Shown here piece after piece: positions 35,858-47,760 of a DNA stretch of 64,000 bases. Origin of the DNA: Conchocele bisecta. Taxonomy: Eukaryota > Mollusca > Bivalvia > Lucinida > Thyasiridae. Location of the stretch: the NCBI GenBank assembly GCA_029237695.1, contig CM055268.1, positions 49,866,418 through 49,930,417 of the forward strand. Direction: 5' to 3'. The notes below the pieces were generated by a model. That model was not told the origin of the DNA. It saw only the letters and a list, made by a program, of their open reading frames with translations, and did not search any database. The translations under genes and the position numbers were made by a program. Position 1 is the stretch's first letter; each line of letters starts with the position of its first letter.

Positions 35858-37140
35858 GATCTAAACCGGGCAATCTGGAATAGATACCAGACACGCCATG
35901 CGATTCTGTATCTAATAAAATGTGCGAATTTTCATGAAATAAAGTTACAGAAACTGTGATATTTTTGGTAAATAACGTCGAATTATTACGAAATTTCATA
36001 GTACATGCAGAATTACTATGTAACGTACATGGAGGTTAAGTCATCATACCTTGAAATCGTCATACGTGCTTCTCGTGGAATTTTCGCAATTGTACTTGAT
36101 TTGTAAATTAAATGACCACTGTCTGGAGGCAAATCATGCATTTATTTACATGATTGCTTTTAAAGATATATGATACACCAAATGAATTCATTGTGAAATT
36201 ATTCACAAATATATAACATACATGTACATGAAAATCACCATTCGCTGCTCGTTGGGCGAGCAATATATTGTCTTGCAGTTCGGTTGGGTGAATCGGAATT
36301 TCACAGTTGTTTGCTTAACCTTTTCAACCCTAAGGAACTGGAATGGACTGATATGCTAATGTTCCGACCAATCCAATGGTCACAAAATGATTTTCAGATT
36401 CGTCCATTTATGAAAAGGGGGTGTTGTTGTGCTCAAAAATATTAAAATTACTTTAAAAAAGTGCAGATCCTGGTGAGACGGCTCGTTACGAGCAGGCTCG
36501 TCTGGATCTGCACTTTTTGTATAAAACGATATAGCGGGATGTCGGATTCACAGGGTTAAGGGAAGTAACTCTAGGGATCACAATCTTGAAAATAAAATAT
36601 TTCTGAAATGAACAAGTGTTATATTGGACAGACGACTTAATGTTAGTGTACATATTAAACTGACGACTTAAGGTTTGTTAAAGTTAACTTTTGTTGTCAG
36701 ATAATCCATATATATACGTCAACTTCATGCGAACGTTTTTGCAAAGTTCGTAACTTTGCTCGTAAGTCTACGATAGGTATTGGGCTGTCGTACTAAGATT
36801 TGTAATCGCAAGTGCCATGGTCGCCATACATGTATTTCATGTCGAACATCGCCGTCAAATCGGCGGTGCATATTTCGCACCATAGGTTTCGACCTATCCT
36901 TCCATCTGTCTGTCTGTCCGTTTATTTTTGACATTACTTAGTAACGATACAAACCCGCATTAATACAATTACCCTCACTACTGATAGTACGTCCGTTCGT
37001 CTTTCGTCCGTTTTTTAAAAAAGTTTTTGTCCGTCTGTCTGCTCGTGTGTTTATCTTTCGGAAGTTTTTGTAAGTTTCTAAAATCACTTATAGAGGCCCT
37101 AAGTGCGTAGACATACCGGATTTTCTAGTTTCAGCTGCTT
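35858..37140. other. No gene; dispersed repeats and hairpin
   Basis: Within intron 2. 35925-36040 matches 56150-56300 and 56900-57000 (TTTCATGAAATAAAGTTACA, CAGAAACTGYGATATTTT). 36310-36560 is a repeat related to 47805-47960 (CTGGAATGGA, CAACCAATCCAAT). It contains the hairpin 36456-36518 with arms AAAAAGTGCAGATCC / GGATCTGCACTTTTT. Confidence 0.6.
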
Positions 37141-37146
37141 AGCAGT

Positions 37147-37790
37147 TATGCCCCAGGCATAGTGTGACGTTTTGGCCGCCACGTTTAGCTACGTTGGGAA
37201 ACGTGGCTACAACATGAGCAAACGTAGAACAACGTGGCTAAAACGTGATCAAACGTGACAAAACGTGAACTGGAAATTTTTATTTTAGACATGTTCAAAA
37301 TTCGCTGGCGTTTACCCACAACGTACTACAACGTGGCAACAACGTGGCAACAACGTGGCGAGAACGTGGTACAACGTAGTATAACATAGCAAAAACGTAG
37401 CAAAAACGTAACAGAACGCGAACATAGCGCGTCCCGCCGGTTGATACATTCTGTTGCGTTTGTTGACACGTTGTGCTACACTATGCTACGTTGTGGCCTC
37501 GTTGCTCCCACGTTCCTCGTGCCGCGCTATGCCACGCTGTGTCACGCTATGATACGTTGTAACACGTTGTACTACGTTATGAGCTGCATTATGCTACGTT
37601 GTTCTACGTTGTACGACGTTGTGCTAAGTTTCTGCTATGTTGTGGTACCTTTTGATACGTTGTGGTACGCTATATATGATAGGCTCTGCCGCGTCAAGGA
37701 TATCAGATGCCATCTGCCAGAGACCCCACATATATACTCCTCCATCAAGGACCTCAAATAATTTGTGTTCTTGCTGCTAAACCTCTAACA
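37147..37790. repeat. ACGTTGT/ACAACGT-rich subterminal region
   Basis: Dozens of short words built on ACGTGGC, ACAACGT and GCTACGTTGT. They read as AACGTGGCAACAACGTGGC up to about 37430 and switch to TACGTTGTGCTACG-type from 37440 to 37680. The inversion of motif direction near 37435, just 5' of a Harbinger transposase, resembles subterminal transposase-binding arrays. A TTA followed by TGCCCC at about 37147 could be an element edge. Confidence 0.5.
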
Positions 37791-38998
37791 TGGATCTCCA
37801 ACTGGCGAATGCTGCCCTAGCGATGGACCAATACATTGCTGCTCCAGAGGGAAGAGGATAGAAGAAGAAGGGGAGAGCGGAACCCGCGCATCATGTTCTG
37901 CAGGGACTGGCTCCGGCGACACGAGGATTTCTGCCAGTACCACCAACTCATGGAAGAGCTGAGGAGGGAGGATGTGGACAGCTGGTTCCAGAAGGCACTG
38001 CCACCTGGTCTGAAAGTTGCGGTCACTCTCCGTCACCTTGCCACTGGAGACAGCTACCACTCACTAATGTACTCATTCAGAGTAGCCCACAACACTATTT
38101 CCTACATGGTCAAAGAAGTCTGCGAGGCCATCGTAGCAGAGTACTCTCAACATCCCCACTGCCCCAGACGAGTGGCGAGGTGCAGCAGAACTCTTCAACA
38201 CCAGGTGGCAGTTTCCACATGCTGTCGGCGCACTGGGCGGGAAGCACGTGGCCATAAGAAAACCAAAGAAGGGCGAATCCATGTACTTTAACTGCAAGGG
38301 GTACCACTTCATCGTCCTTATGGCTCTGGTAGACGCTGACTATAAGTTCCAGTGGGTCAACGTCGGCTCCGCTGGCTCCTGTTCAGATGCGCAGATCTGG
38401 AATGAATGTGACCTCAGAGACCACATCGTCACCAACCGCATCGGTTGGCCACAACCAGACCCTCTACCACATGATGACAGGGACAGCCCCTACTACATCA
38501 TTGCTGACGAAGCATTCGCCCTCAAAACCTGGCTGATGAAACCTTTCTCAAGGCGGCACATGGACCATGAAGAGAGAATCTTCAACTATCGACTGTCGCG
38601 AGCCAGGAGAGTGGTGGACAATGCATTTGGTATACTGGCCAACCGCTTCGGCTGTCTGCTCACCACGTTGAAGCAGAATCCGAGCACGGTCGAGTCCATC
38701 GTCCTCGCCTGCGTTTGCCTGCACAACATCATAAGGGTCCGCTAAACACACGAGCAGAATGGCCTGGTTGACGAGGAGAACAACAACCACCAGGTTATCC
38801 CGGGTACCTGGCGACAGGTGGCGAACTTGGACGACATGCAACAAGTGATGGGATGCAACCTCAACAACAGGGCGGCCAAGGAGCAACGTCTCTACATGAA
38901 GCACTACGTCTCCTCACCAGCAGGCAGTGTGGCATGGCAGGACCGCACTCGGACTAAGTACAACAAATGCAACCCAGATATAACGTGGCTTATAGAGT
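37791..38998 (+). pseudogene. PIF/Harbinger transposase, broken
   Basis: Reading from ATG 37791 (MDLQLANAALAMDQYI) a shift near 37838 leads to LLQREEDRRRRGERNPR and WLRRHEDFCQYHQLMEEL. Next come a HTH-like FRVAHNTISYMVKEVCEAIV and a second shift near 38150 into PDEWRGAAELFNTRWQFPHA. The catalytic blocks follow: AVGALGGKHVAIRKP (the usual Asp of DGKHV is Gly), YYIIADEAFALKTW (Asp kept) and RVVDNAFGILANRFGCL (usual Glu is Asp). A TAA at 38743-38745 interrupts the frame, after which KEQRLYMKHYVSSPAGSVAW continues to the true end at 38998. Two shifts, one stop and a lost catalytic Asp make it inactive. The region is notably more GC-rich than its surroundings, as expected of a relatively recent coding insertion. 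Confidence 0.88.
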
Positions 38999-39164
38999 AG
39001 TGACTCACTATACTTGTACCTGCTGATCAGTTAGTCCAGCAAATGCAGCCTGATATAACGAGGCTTATACTTGTAGATGCTTATCAGTTAGTCCAACAAA
39101 TGCAGCCTGATATAATGTGGCTTATAGAATAGTGACTCACTATACTTGTACCTGCTGATCAGTA
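38967..39164 (+). repeat. ~76-bp tandem repeat, left block
   Basis: Units of 58-76 bp, GCARCCYGATATAACGTGGC, TTATAGAGTAGTGACTCACT, ATACTTGTACCTGCTGATCA and GTTAGTCCARCAAAT, start inside the last codons of the transposase. The array resumes at 40259 after an inserted element. Confidence 0.85.
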
Positions 39165-40258
39165 TGTCCCCATCACACCGAATGAAGTTCCCGCTACGTT
39201 CTTGAAGTTCTGAAAAATTGCTAGGACGCAGCGTCAACTTCGTGGTCTTCGAGAAAATGTGAAATCATCCCGTTCATGCTACGTCCGCGCCACGTCCTTG
39301 CTAAGTTCATGTTGCGTTGGTGGAGTTCCCACGGAGTTCTATGTGCAGGACGCGGTGCGTGCGGCGTCGGAAGGGTTCCCGCTACGTCATCGCTACGCCC
39401 GCGCAGATTGTGACTCGTTGTACATACGTCTATACTGCGTTCACCGGGCGTCCGTCACGTGAGTATAATGATCCTGCAGGTCAACACCTGTTTCATTCAT
39501 TTTCCATCATTTTCGGCATGCAACCAAGGACGCACCCAGCAAGATCTTCGTTGCCTTCTATTTCTGAGTCTTCTCATCACCAGCAGTGCCAATTGCTCGT
39601 CTTGAATCTGTTGATTCGCAGCCATTTGATGGAGAAGAAGCACATTATGCCTGTGCATATTCATGCCTTGAATAGAACTGATGCCAGTGGGTAGTTGGAC
39701 TTGGTCTTTATACTATTTTTCGTAGACGTGGTAAGGACGTAGGTCTGTCGGTGTGTGGACGTCATGTGGGCGTACTATAAACTTCATGGACGTGCCTTGA
39801 ACTTGCTATGAACGTGTACAGCGCAGTAGTACCGTAGCAAGCACTTCGTGAAGTATTCTGTAACGTAGCATGGACGTAGCGCCATCTTAAAGTGGACGTA
39901 TCGACAACTGAATAGGCGTATTGGCCGCACAGTAGACATGGACGATGTTGTCACCGAGTTGTTGCTACGTTCTATCCGTGTCAGCTACGTCTATGCTACG
40001 TCGATGGAGCTGTTAGTAGGTCATAGGAAGGTCCTTACTGCGTACTTACTACGCCCTGTTCAGACGGCGTTCGTGCTTCGTGGGTTTTGAATATATCCAA
40101 AGTCCACGTTGCGGAAAATCGGCCTCCGGAGCCACGCCACGTCAATAAAAGTTCCCACTACGCTCTCAGTACGTTGTAGGAGTTCCCACTGCGTCCTGGC
40201 CTTTTTTTCTTGGACGCAGCGAGAACTTCATGGACGTAGCGGCGGTGTGATGGGGGCA
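39165..40258. mobile_element. Nonautonomous Harbinger-type element (1.1 kb)
   Basis: Termini TGTCCCCATCACACCG and CGGTGTGATGGGGGCA are complementary apart from one transition. The element interrupts one unit of the 76-bp tandem repeat, so neighbouring units give the empty site (GATCAGTTAGYCCAGCAAAT). The right flank has TTA and the left flank TA, consistent with a TTA duplication that lost one base, the target type of PIF/Harbinger elements. The inside is dense in CTACGTY / RACGTAG and GAAGTTCC words in both directions. There is no ORF of note. Confidence 0.8.
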
Positions 40259-40560
40259 TTATGCCAGCAAATACAGCCTGATTTAAAGTGGCTTATAGAG
40301 TAGTGACTCACTATACTTATATCTGTTAATCAGTTAGCCCAACAAATGTAGCCTGATCTATAACGTGGCTAAAATTATGGAGCTACTCACTATAATTGTA
40401 GCTGTTGATCAGTTATCCGAACATATGCAGCCTGATACAATGTGGCTTATAGAGTAGTGACTCACTATAAGTTTACCCTCTGATCAGTTAGCCAGCAAAT
40501 GCAGCCTGATATAATGTGGTTTAAGGAAGAGTGATCCACTATAATGGTAGTGTGGTGTAG
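40259..40560 (+). repeat. ~76-bp tandem repeat, right block
   Basis: About four more units of the array at 38967-39164, each with CAGCCTGAT, GTGGCTTATAGAGTAGTGAC and CTGATCAGTTAGCC. The last unit is diverged and ends near 40550. Confidence 0.85.
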
Positions 40561-40699
40561 GGTTGAAATGGATGAAAACACAAATTAACTAACTTTCAAA
40601 AGTAATATGTGTAATTTGTTGTCATATTAGGAATATTACCCATGTCCGTTTAATGTTCGCAGTCATTTCCAGATCATTTTCAGAGAACAACATTGTTTG

Positions 40700-40890
40700 T
40701 TACTGTATACTATGTGGTATATCGAGTTGCCATCTCCGCCATCTTTGTGTGTACAGCCATCTTACAGTTTCATCACTTCGACCGTTTGACACATACAGCA
40801 AATAATATGACAGAAAAAGTATTACAATGTGGTGCAATACATTATAGACAGATATGACAACAGCGTGCTATAAATATTATGACAGAAAGC
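40700..40890 (+). repeat. Dispersed repeat family C, copy 2
   Basis: Shares GAGTTGCCATCTCCGCCATC, GTTTGACACATACAGCAAAT and GACAGATATGACAACAGCGT with 14395 and 50330. Confidence 0.75.
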
Positions 40891-40924
40891 CATACAGCAG
40901 GCTAAGGTCATTCATACAAGGCCT

Positions 40925-41220
40925 TGGGGAAAAATTCCAAAATCAGAACGGAATATTTACATAGAAAAAATGTATATTCAGCCCTGAAATTAGAGTAACC
41001 CGACCTGGTGCCAGGTCCATACCACACCAAAGCCACTTGGCCCCTTCCCCTAAAAGTAATAGGAAATCACATTTTGTATATAAGTGGGATGAAAACAACC
41101 AATAGGACGTTGCACAAATTTGTATGTATGGGCATGTCAAATTATTTGTGGTTTGTGTCAAACGCCACAAGAGGTAAACGTTACTGATTGCATACACTAA
41201 GATGGCCAATATAGCAAATG
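40925..41220 (+). repeat. Dispersed repeat family D (body only)
   Basis: GGGGAAAAATTCCAAAATCA, GAACGGAATATTTACAT, TTCAGCCCTGAAATTAGAGT, CTGGTGCCAGGTCCATACCA and CACTTGGCCCC match copies at 57110, 58230, 59230 and 59790. Confidence 0.75.
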
Positions 41221-41270
41221 TATGCCCCGTATAGCATACAATAACAAGCTAAAGCAAATAAAAATCACAT

Positions 41271-41700
41271 TTGAGATTATCAAAGACTCAACCACTTGAA
41301 ACGTTGCAGACATTGGCTACCCGGCGCTACTTGGCGAAGGGTGAGTTCTACTCCGAGGCTGGCGACATCCATGGCGTCTCTAGGAGTTCAGTTTCTCGGT
41401 GTATTAATGATGTTGTCTCAGCCATCAATACTCGACTGGACAACATCAGTTTTCCCATCGAGGAACGAAGACCTGGCCAACTATAAAAAAGCCTTTTACA
41501 GTGTGGTCAGGATTCCGAACACCCTGGGCGCCGTGGATGGGACACTCAGTGTCAGTCCAATTCACTTTCCTAGTTTTCAGCATGCTGGACTAAGGCAGTT
41601 GATTTGACAGCTGTCGTCTGGTTGTCAAAGTCGGACCGCAAGTTTACATTCAAAGGGCTTGATGGATTTCCAATACTGAAGAGTACGTAAGAAGTTCGTA
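41271..41700 (+). pseudogene. Harbinger transposase fragment
   Basis: Reads LETLQTLATRRYLAKGEFYS, IHGVSRSSVSRCINDVVSAI and NTRLDNISFP. After a shift near 41480 it reads AFYSVVRIPNTLGAVDGTLS, which contains the first catalytic Asp block. After another shift it reads LTAVVWLSKSDRKFTFKGLD. The C-terminal half with the remaining catalytic residues is absent. It differs in sequence from the two other Harbinger pseudogenes in the window. Confidence 0.75.
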
Positions 41701-42401
41701 ACTTAAGAAACTTCGCACGAACATGTTAGTAAGACATTCGTATGAAAAGTTTCGTAGACGTAAGAAAGATCGTATCGTAAGAACTTTAGTGAAACGGACC
41801 CATGCACGACATTAGTGTAATTGTAGGACCGTTTATGCAACATCTACAGTTGCTATGTAGCAGATTTAATGTTCTTCACATGTTAAGAAGTACAGTAGCA
41901 GATTCGAAAATATTAATACAGAACGGCATTGCCCATCCACCAAATTTATGGTGACATGATTTACAAACTTCTTAACATTAGAGGTTGTCGTGTCTTTCTT
42001 GATCTACATAAAACTATTGTCATGAAAGGCATATGTATATGATTATATCGACGGAGGATATATAACGCCTCCATTTCATAACGCACTGTTGTCACAGTCA
42101 TTGACCGGCCTATGGATGGTGACTGTTCCTACGTTCTTCGATACATGGTGACTGGCAATTCTTCCGAAACACCAATGGCAGATAACATCTGACGTTGTTC
42201 TATCGGTATACCAGGTTTAACCTTGTGCGCCAAATGTCACATGACCCGTAACATCAGTCTAATAAATGAGCTAACATGACACAGCTACATAATGTCTCGC
42301 CTTAGTGACTTACATACTGTGACAATGGGAATTCTATATTTTATACATTGTATGATATGACTGATTGAGTGACGAAACTTCTATACGTTCGTCTTCGTCT
42401 T

Positions 42402-42745
42402 TATTATAGGAATGAATGGCCGTTTTGTGGAATTTATGGGGGTATAAACTTGGAAAAGTCGCGGGAATACTGGACGAAGGCCGGAAGGCCTCGTCCAGTA
42501 TTCCCGCGACTTTTCCAAGTTTATATCCTCGATAAATTCCACAAAAAGGCCATTCATTCCTTATAATTCCAGCATTTGAAATAAATTCATCAAGAAAATG
42601 TGTTTATTTTCCGTTTTCTTAAGAATGTTACTGAAAGTAGTTCGGCGTGGGAGTTTACTGGGATATACATTTTGGACAGAGACTTGCTACGGGCCAATCA
42701 AATGTTAGGGAATTGTGTAAATATTTTTGTGCTGGAATTATTGTA
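42402..42745 (+). mobile_element. Hairpin element, left copy of inverted pair
   Basis: A foldback of about 165 bp: GGAATGAATGGCCGTTTTGT, GGTATAAACTTGGAAAAGTC, CGCGGGAATACTGGACGA, then complement. It is followed by 175 bp of non-palindromic tail ending GTGCTGGAATTATTG. The whole unit recurs in opposite orientation at 45655-46015. Frames through the palindrome are open on both strands but are mirror artefacts. Confidence 0.85.
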
Positions 42746-43617
42746 GTATATATCATTTGTATGAGAGTGCTTACTGAGTTTGTCATGTTTATCCCATGAA
42801 TTTTATTATATACATTCTTCGGAGGTACTTGACGGCAAGGATGTAAATTCGTTCAACCTAATAGTGAGTAACTTTGCCCACTGACGGTGCGGTACCCTTG
42901 ATACCACATTTTCATAAAAGTATCACCTTTCAATGCAATCGTTTTTTGCAGCTCCTGTGACCATTGTTTATTGGGACCTTAATTTGGCGTTCATGTTCTC
43001 TGACGTTGCTTTTATTGTAGTGTATACATTTATAAGCATACAGTGCACCTGAGTGCCCGTTGAAGACTATAATTGCCACTGCACGCTTGCCTGTTTTATA
43101 TGGCCTTAAATGATTACCTTCTCGTTTAAATTGGCTCTCCGGTTTTCTCTATTCGATATGCATTCGGATTTTAGAGTACAAACATCATTAAACACTACAC
43201 TATCGCAGTTTGGTACATTTTATGGAAATGACGTTGGTATGGTATACTACCATATCTTACGATACATAAGTACACACGTGCATATACTACGTGAATGGAC
43301 TTTACCTGGTTTTCAAGTGACACTATGACGTTTAAACCGAGTTTTAGAACGTTGGGGATTTTGATTGGTGGCAAAATGGCCTAATTATTTTCCGGTGAAA
43401 TGCGTGAAATTGTTCCGTACAATGTTCCAGGAAACGGCTGAGGAGAGATAAGTTCAAATGGCAACAGTGATTCAGATCTAATAGGGTCCAGAAGTAGAAC
43501 GTTACCCATTGATGGCTCACATCTCACACGTTGGTGATGTAATATACTAAGATAGGTCAAGACAACATAGACCGATATTTCGTTGAAAAAGTGAAACAAG
43601 ATATCAAGGCAACAGAC

Positions 43618-44015
43618 TCGCCGATTTCATCAAAATTGCAAAGTACATGTATACTTATCTAGCAAAGTATACTTATCTAGCAAAGTATACTTATCTAGCA
43701 AAGTATACTTTGAGGGAGTAATCATTTATTTTTCCCGAAATGCATTATGTCATATAGAACTATAACGACTGCATATATTTGATGATTAAAAGTATGCAGA
43801 ATTATTATGCTTAATTATTATACTTAATTTATTACATTTATTATGCTTAATTATTATACTTAATGTATTACATTATCACAGCCAAAATGGCTGTGATAAT
43901 GTGATACATTCAGTATAATAACAATTAATATATGTATCCTTAAATTGAAAATTTCTCCCCCAAAGTATACTTTGCTAGATTAGTATACTTTGCAATGTTG
44001 GTGAAATTGGCTACT
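43618..44015. mobile_element. MITE family A with expanded subterminal boxes
   Basis: Left end CCGATTTCATCAAAATTGCA, right end TTGGTGAAATTGGCTACTG, central CACAGCCAAAATGGCTGTG hairpin. The box GTATACTTATCTAGCAAA is expanded to three tandem copies on the left, and the centre has extra TTATTATGCTTAATTATTAT repeats. Confidence 0.85.
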
Positions 44016-45322
44016 GATACAGCCGGTTTTATCAGTATTTATATGAAGATAGTATATCGTGAGTCGAGTGTCTCTGGCTAGTCTAATACTGTTTTTTGCA
44101 CGGCAGTCCCACACAGAAGAATACGATTTCCTGTAAGCACGTGAATCACACGCTTGTCCGATGGCATTTATCGATAGCAAGTCTTTAATCTATAATTTGA
44201 TAACCTCGATCAGTCAAATATAACACACCAGTCTAATTAGCTACATGCTCTAGAAACACGGATTATGTCATATAGAACTAAAACGACTGCATATATTTGA
44301 TGATTAAAAGTATGCAGAATTATTATGCTTAATTATTATTATGCTTAATTATTATACTTAATTTATTACATTTATTATACTTAATTATTATACTTAATTT
44401 ATTACATTATCACAGCCAAAATGGCTGTGATAATGTGATACATTCAGTATAATAACAATTAATATATGTATCCTTAAATTGAAAATTTCTCCCCCAAAGT
44501 ATACTTTGCTAGATAAGTATACTTTGCAATGTTGGTGAAATTGGCTACTGATACAGCCGGTTTTATCAGTATATTTATATGAAGATAGTATATATCGTGA
44601 GTCGAGTGTCTCTGGCTAGTCTAATACTGTTTTTTGCACGGCAGTCCCACACAGAAGAATACGATTTCCTGTAAGCACGTGAATCACACGCTTGTCCGAT
44701 GGCATTTATCGATAGCAAGTCTTTAATCTATAATTTGATAACCTCGATCAGTCAAATATAACACACCAGTCTAATTAGCTACATGCTCTAGAAACACGGA
44801 TTATGTCATATAGAACTAAAACGACTACATATATTTGATGATTAAAAGTATGCAGAATTATTATGCTTAATTATTATACTTAATTTATTACATTTATTAT
44901 ACTTAATTATTATACTTAATTTATTACATTATCACGGCCAAAATGGCTGTGATAATGTGATACATTCAGTATAATAACAATTAATATATGTATCCTTAAA
45001 TTGAAAATTTCTCCCCCAAAGTATATTTTGCTAGATAAGTATACTTTGCAATGTTGGTGAAATTGGCTACTGATACAGCCGGTTTTATCAGTATATTTAT
45101 ATGAAGATAGTATATATCGTGAGTCGAGTGTCTCTGGCTAGTCTAATACTGTTATTTGCACGGCAGTCCCACACAGAAGAATACGATTTCCTGTAAGCAC
45201 GTGAATCACAGGCTTGTCCGATGGCATTTATCGGTAGCAAGTCTTTAATCTATAATTTGATAACCTCGATCAGTCAAATATAACACACCAGTCTAATTAG
45301 CTACATGCTCTAGAAACACGGA
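43746..45322 (+). repeat. Tandem triplication, ~520-540 bp unit
   Basis: Three head-to-tail copies (43746-44263, 44264-44801, 44802-45322), each beginning TATGTCATATAGAACT and ending TAGAAACACGGA. Each holds the right two-thirds of MITE-A plus the same 300 bp of downstream unique DNA (TGATACAGCCGGTTTTATCA ... CTAATTAGCTACATGCTC). The copies are nearly identical, so the event is recent or homogenised. Confidence 0.93.
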
Positions 45323-45654
45323 ACCGCCCATTGCACTTATTGCAACATGTGTCCATCTGATCCATAGAGAATAACATAGCTTTACCGGGGCATTCTGAAG
45401 GAATCACTGCAGGTGTGTGGACTACCAATAGATGGGGGCAAAATGTACCGGACTACTCACAAGAATGTAACATTTCGGGTAATGAAGCCTTGTAACCGGA
45501 CTTTAAGCTAACACATTTTCCCACACTGCACGGATGTAATTGAGAGGCTTTATCCAACTACAACCAAACTAAATTAGTTTCTATACTATTTAAGCCATCA
45601 TGACTCGAGTGGAAAACAGCTGTTATACTCCCGTACAATACGTGGGTACATCAA

Positions 45655-46015
45655 CATAATTCCAGCACAAAAATATTTACACAATTCCCTATCATTTGAT
45701 TGGTCCGTAGCAAGTCTGTGTCCAAAATTTATATCCCAGTAAACTCCCACGCCGAACTACTTTTAGTAACCGTAAGGCGCAGTTAAAATAATTCTTTAGA
45801 AAACGGAAAATAAGCACATTTTCTTGATGAATTTATTTCAAATGCTGGAATTATAAGGAATGAATCGCCGTTTCGTGGAATTTATCGGGGATATAAACTT
45901 GGAAAAGTCGCGAGAATACTGGACGAGGCCTTCCGGCCTTCGTCCAGTATTCCCGCGACTTTTCCAAGTTTATACCCCGATAAATTCCACAAAAAGGCCA
46001 TTCATTCCTATAGTA
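45655..46015 (-). mobile_element. Hairpin element, right copy of inverted pair
   Basis: Reverse-oriented copy of 42402-42745, with the AATAATTCCAGCACAAAAAT tail on the left and the GGAATGAATCGCC...GGCCATTCATTCC hairpin on the right. The two copies are 2.9 kb apart and end in TATAGGAATGAATGG on both outer sides. Confidence 0.85.
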
Positions 46016-47439
46016 TTTGAATAATAGCTCTAAGGCAAATACAGTGTTTCCTATATTCATCAGCACCATCGTTACTGTTATTAGAGTACCCTGATAATAT
46101 CGCGTAACTGGTCAAAGAAAATACATGTTAATACTAGCCTGGTATAATGTGTCATTTTTATTACCAACCTGTGTATGACTATATAAGGATAGCATATTAA
46201 TTACGACACTGACGACATAGCATCCTATCGACTGACGACTCAATAACATTGGTGCATAAAGTCGTCATAGCGCTACCTGCCTTTTTCAGCGCTAAATAAC
46301 TCATATAATATACTATTTACCGCATTGAAAATTATGCGCAACGTGTATAGCGTTGCGTTCTCTTTCCACAGAAAACTTCAGGTTGTCAATCGGAGCATCC
46401 GGAGCAAAGTTACATCAAGATATGTCCACGCATATGACGACTTAAAGGTACATGCCCACGCAGCAGGTTACACTGTACTACTACTTTTCATTTTCTGTCA
46501 TGCCTGATATGAGCCATTTGTCTACCCACTAACGAGTTATTTTCAATTACGGCGCGTGTTAATTGGTGTTAAATCGCATTTTATATGCCGCGACCAGAAA
46601 GGGTGTTTTCCGACCTCGTGCTATTTTTACCAATACGCGTCACGTGACACGGTCAATCATATCACATCTTTGACATGCGCAGTGAAGTATCGGAAGTTGA
46701 GAAGAAAAATCTCTGTTCGAGTCCAAATCTAAATCTCCACGTAACTCTTTCCATTTGGTGATCTGGTCGCCCATATTAACCACTCTCTATGTACTGCCTG
46801 TCCCTTAGACATTTCGCCTTTTTTTTGGCCAACGCCGTTTCATACAATTTCCGTCCTGGACGTTTCGACATGTTTTTATATTCTTGTTTAGGCTAGCAAC
46901 CACCAATTAGTTTTACTATACAACTTAACCGATTCCTCCAAATATGGCCATTCTCTCACACTTTCACTATTCGTATGGATGCTGTTGGAACCTACCTTTT
47001 CATAACCTGCAACCTGTCTGCACCGGATTTTCACTAATTAAACAATATGTTCACTTACTCCTAAGAAAGAAAAAATCAACCTTGTCCAGTCCGCCATATT
47101 GTTTATCATCACAATGTCATGTGACGTAGTGTTCACATCACGTGACAAGCAGGCTCAGTAATTTCTTTTAAATGCTAGAAATGTGCTGGAAACTGGTGTT
47201 AAAAACACCCCAACATGTTTCTCAAGTAAAATTGGGCTGTAAAATGGATCAGGATTTACAAGCAAACTGGGTCTGTGGCCTCAAAACGTCTGCACTATTT
47301 TTTTATACCGGACTACTAAAGCATACCCCACCCCTGGCCGATGTGTACTATATTTAGCACAGTCATACCTTTACATATTGGGAAGCCTACTGGCGCGCGT
47401 AGTATACTGCGCATGCGCACCGCAAGCCGTGATGTGAAA
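46016..47439. other. No recognisable gene
   Basis: Intron 2 DNA. Small frames at 46325-46507, 46944-47129 and 47172-47357 show no domain, and no repeat larger than a few words was noticed. Confidence 0.45.
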
Positions 47440-47760
47440 GTCGTCGTCCCCGCACATTATCAAAATAGACTGTTACCGCCGCGCGTCGCTAACAGTAAAT
47501 TGATAATTAATAAATGATTATATTTGTATAGCGGGCACTTGCAATTTTTAGAACTGGTGGAATAGTGACATAATTATACACTTATTTAATTCCTATAAAG
47601 AACATTTTGTGCCTACTGCGTGGGCATGTACCTTTAACCTACGTATACGTTAATGTGGTATATATGTTATTTGTTTTCACTGTTTGATACTTTTAGGCAT
47701 ATTATTTAATGTATTTATAGACCTTGATCCGTTACCTCAACATGTGCTTACACTGGACTC
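47440..47760. repeat. Dispersed repeat related to 58665-58930
   Basis: 47440-47600 matches 58830-58980 in reverse (for example GGTGGAATA / TATTCCACC, TATACACTTATTTAATTC / GAATTAAATAAGTGTATA). 47690-47740 matches 58745-58780 directly (AGCATATTTAATGTATTTAT, GGTCCGTTAC). Rearranged copies of one family. Confidence 0.65.

Noticed and set aside
42369..42566. Conserved-looking ORF NEWPFCGIYGGINLEK repeated at 45851-46069
   Set aside because: It reads through a DNA palindrome and is matched by its mirror image; similarity between the two comes from the hairpin element being duplicated, not from protein selection.
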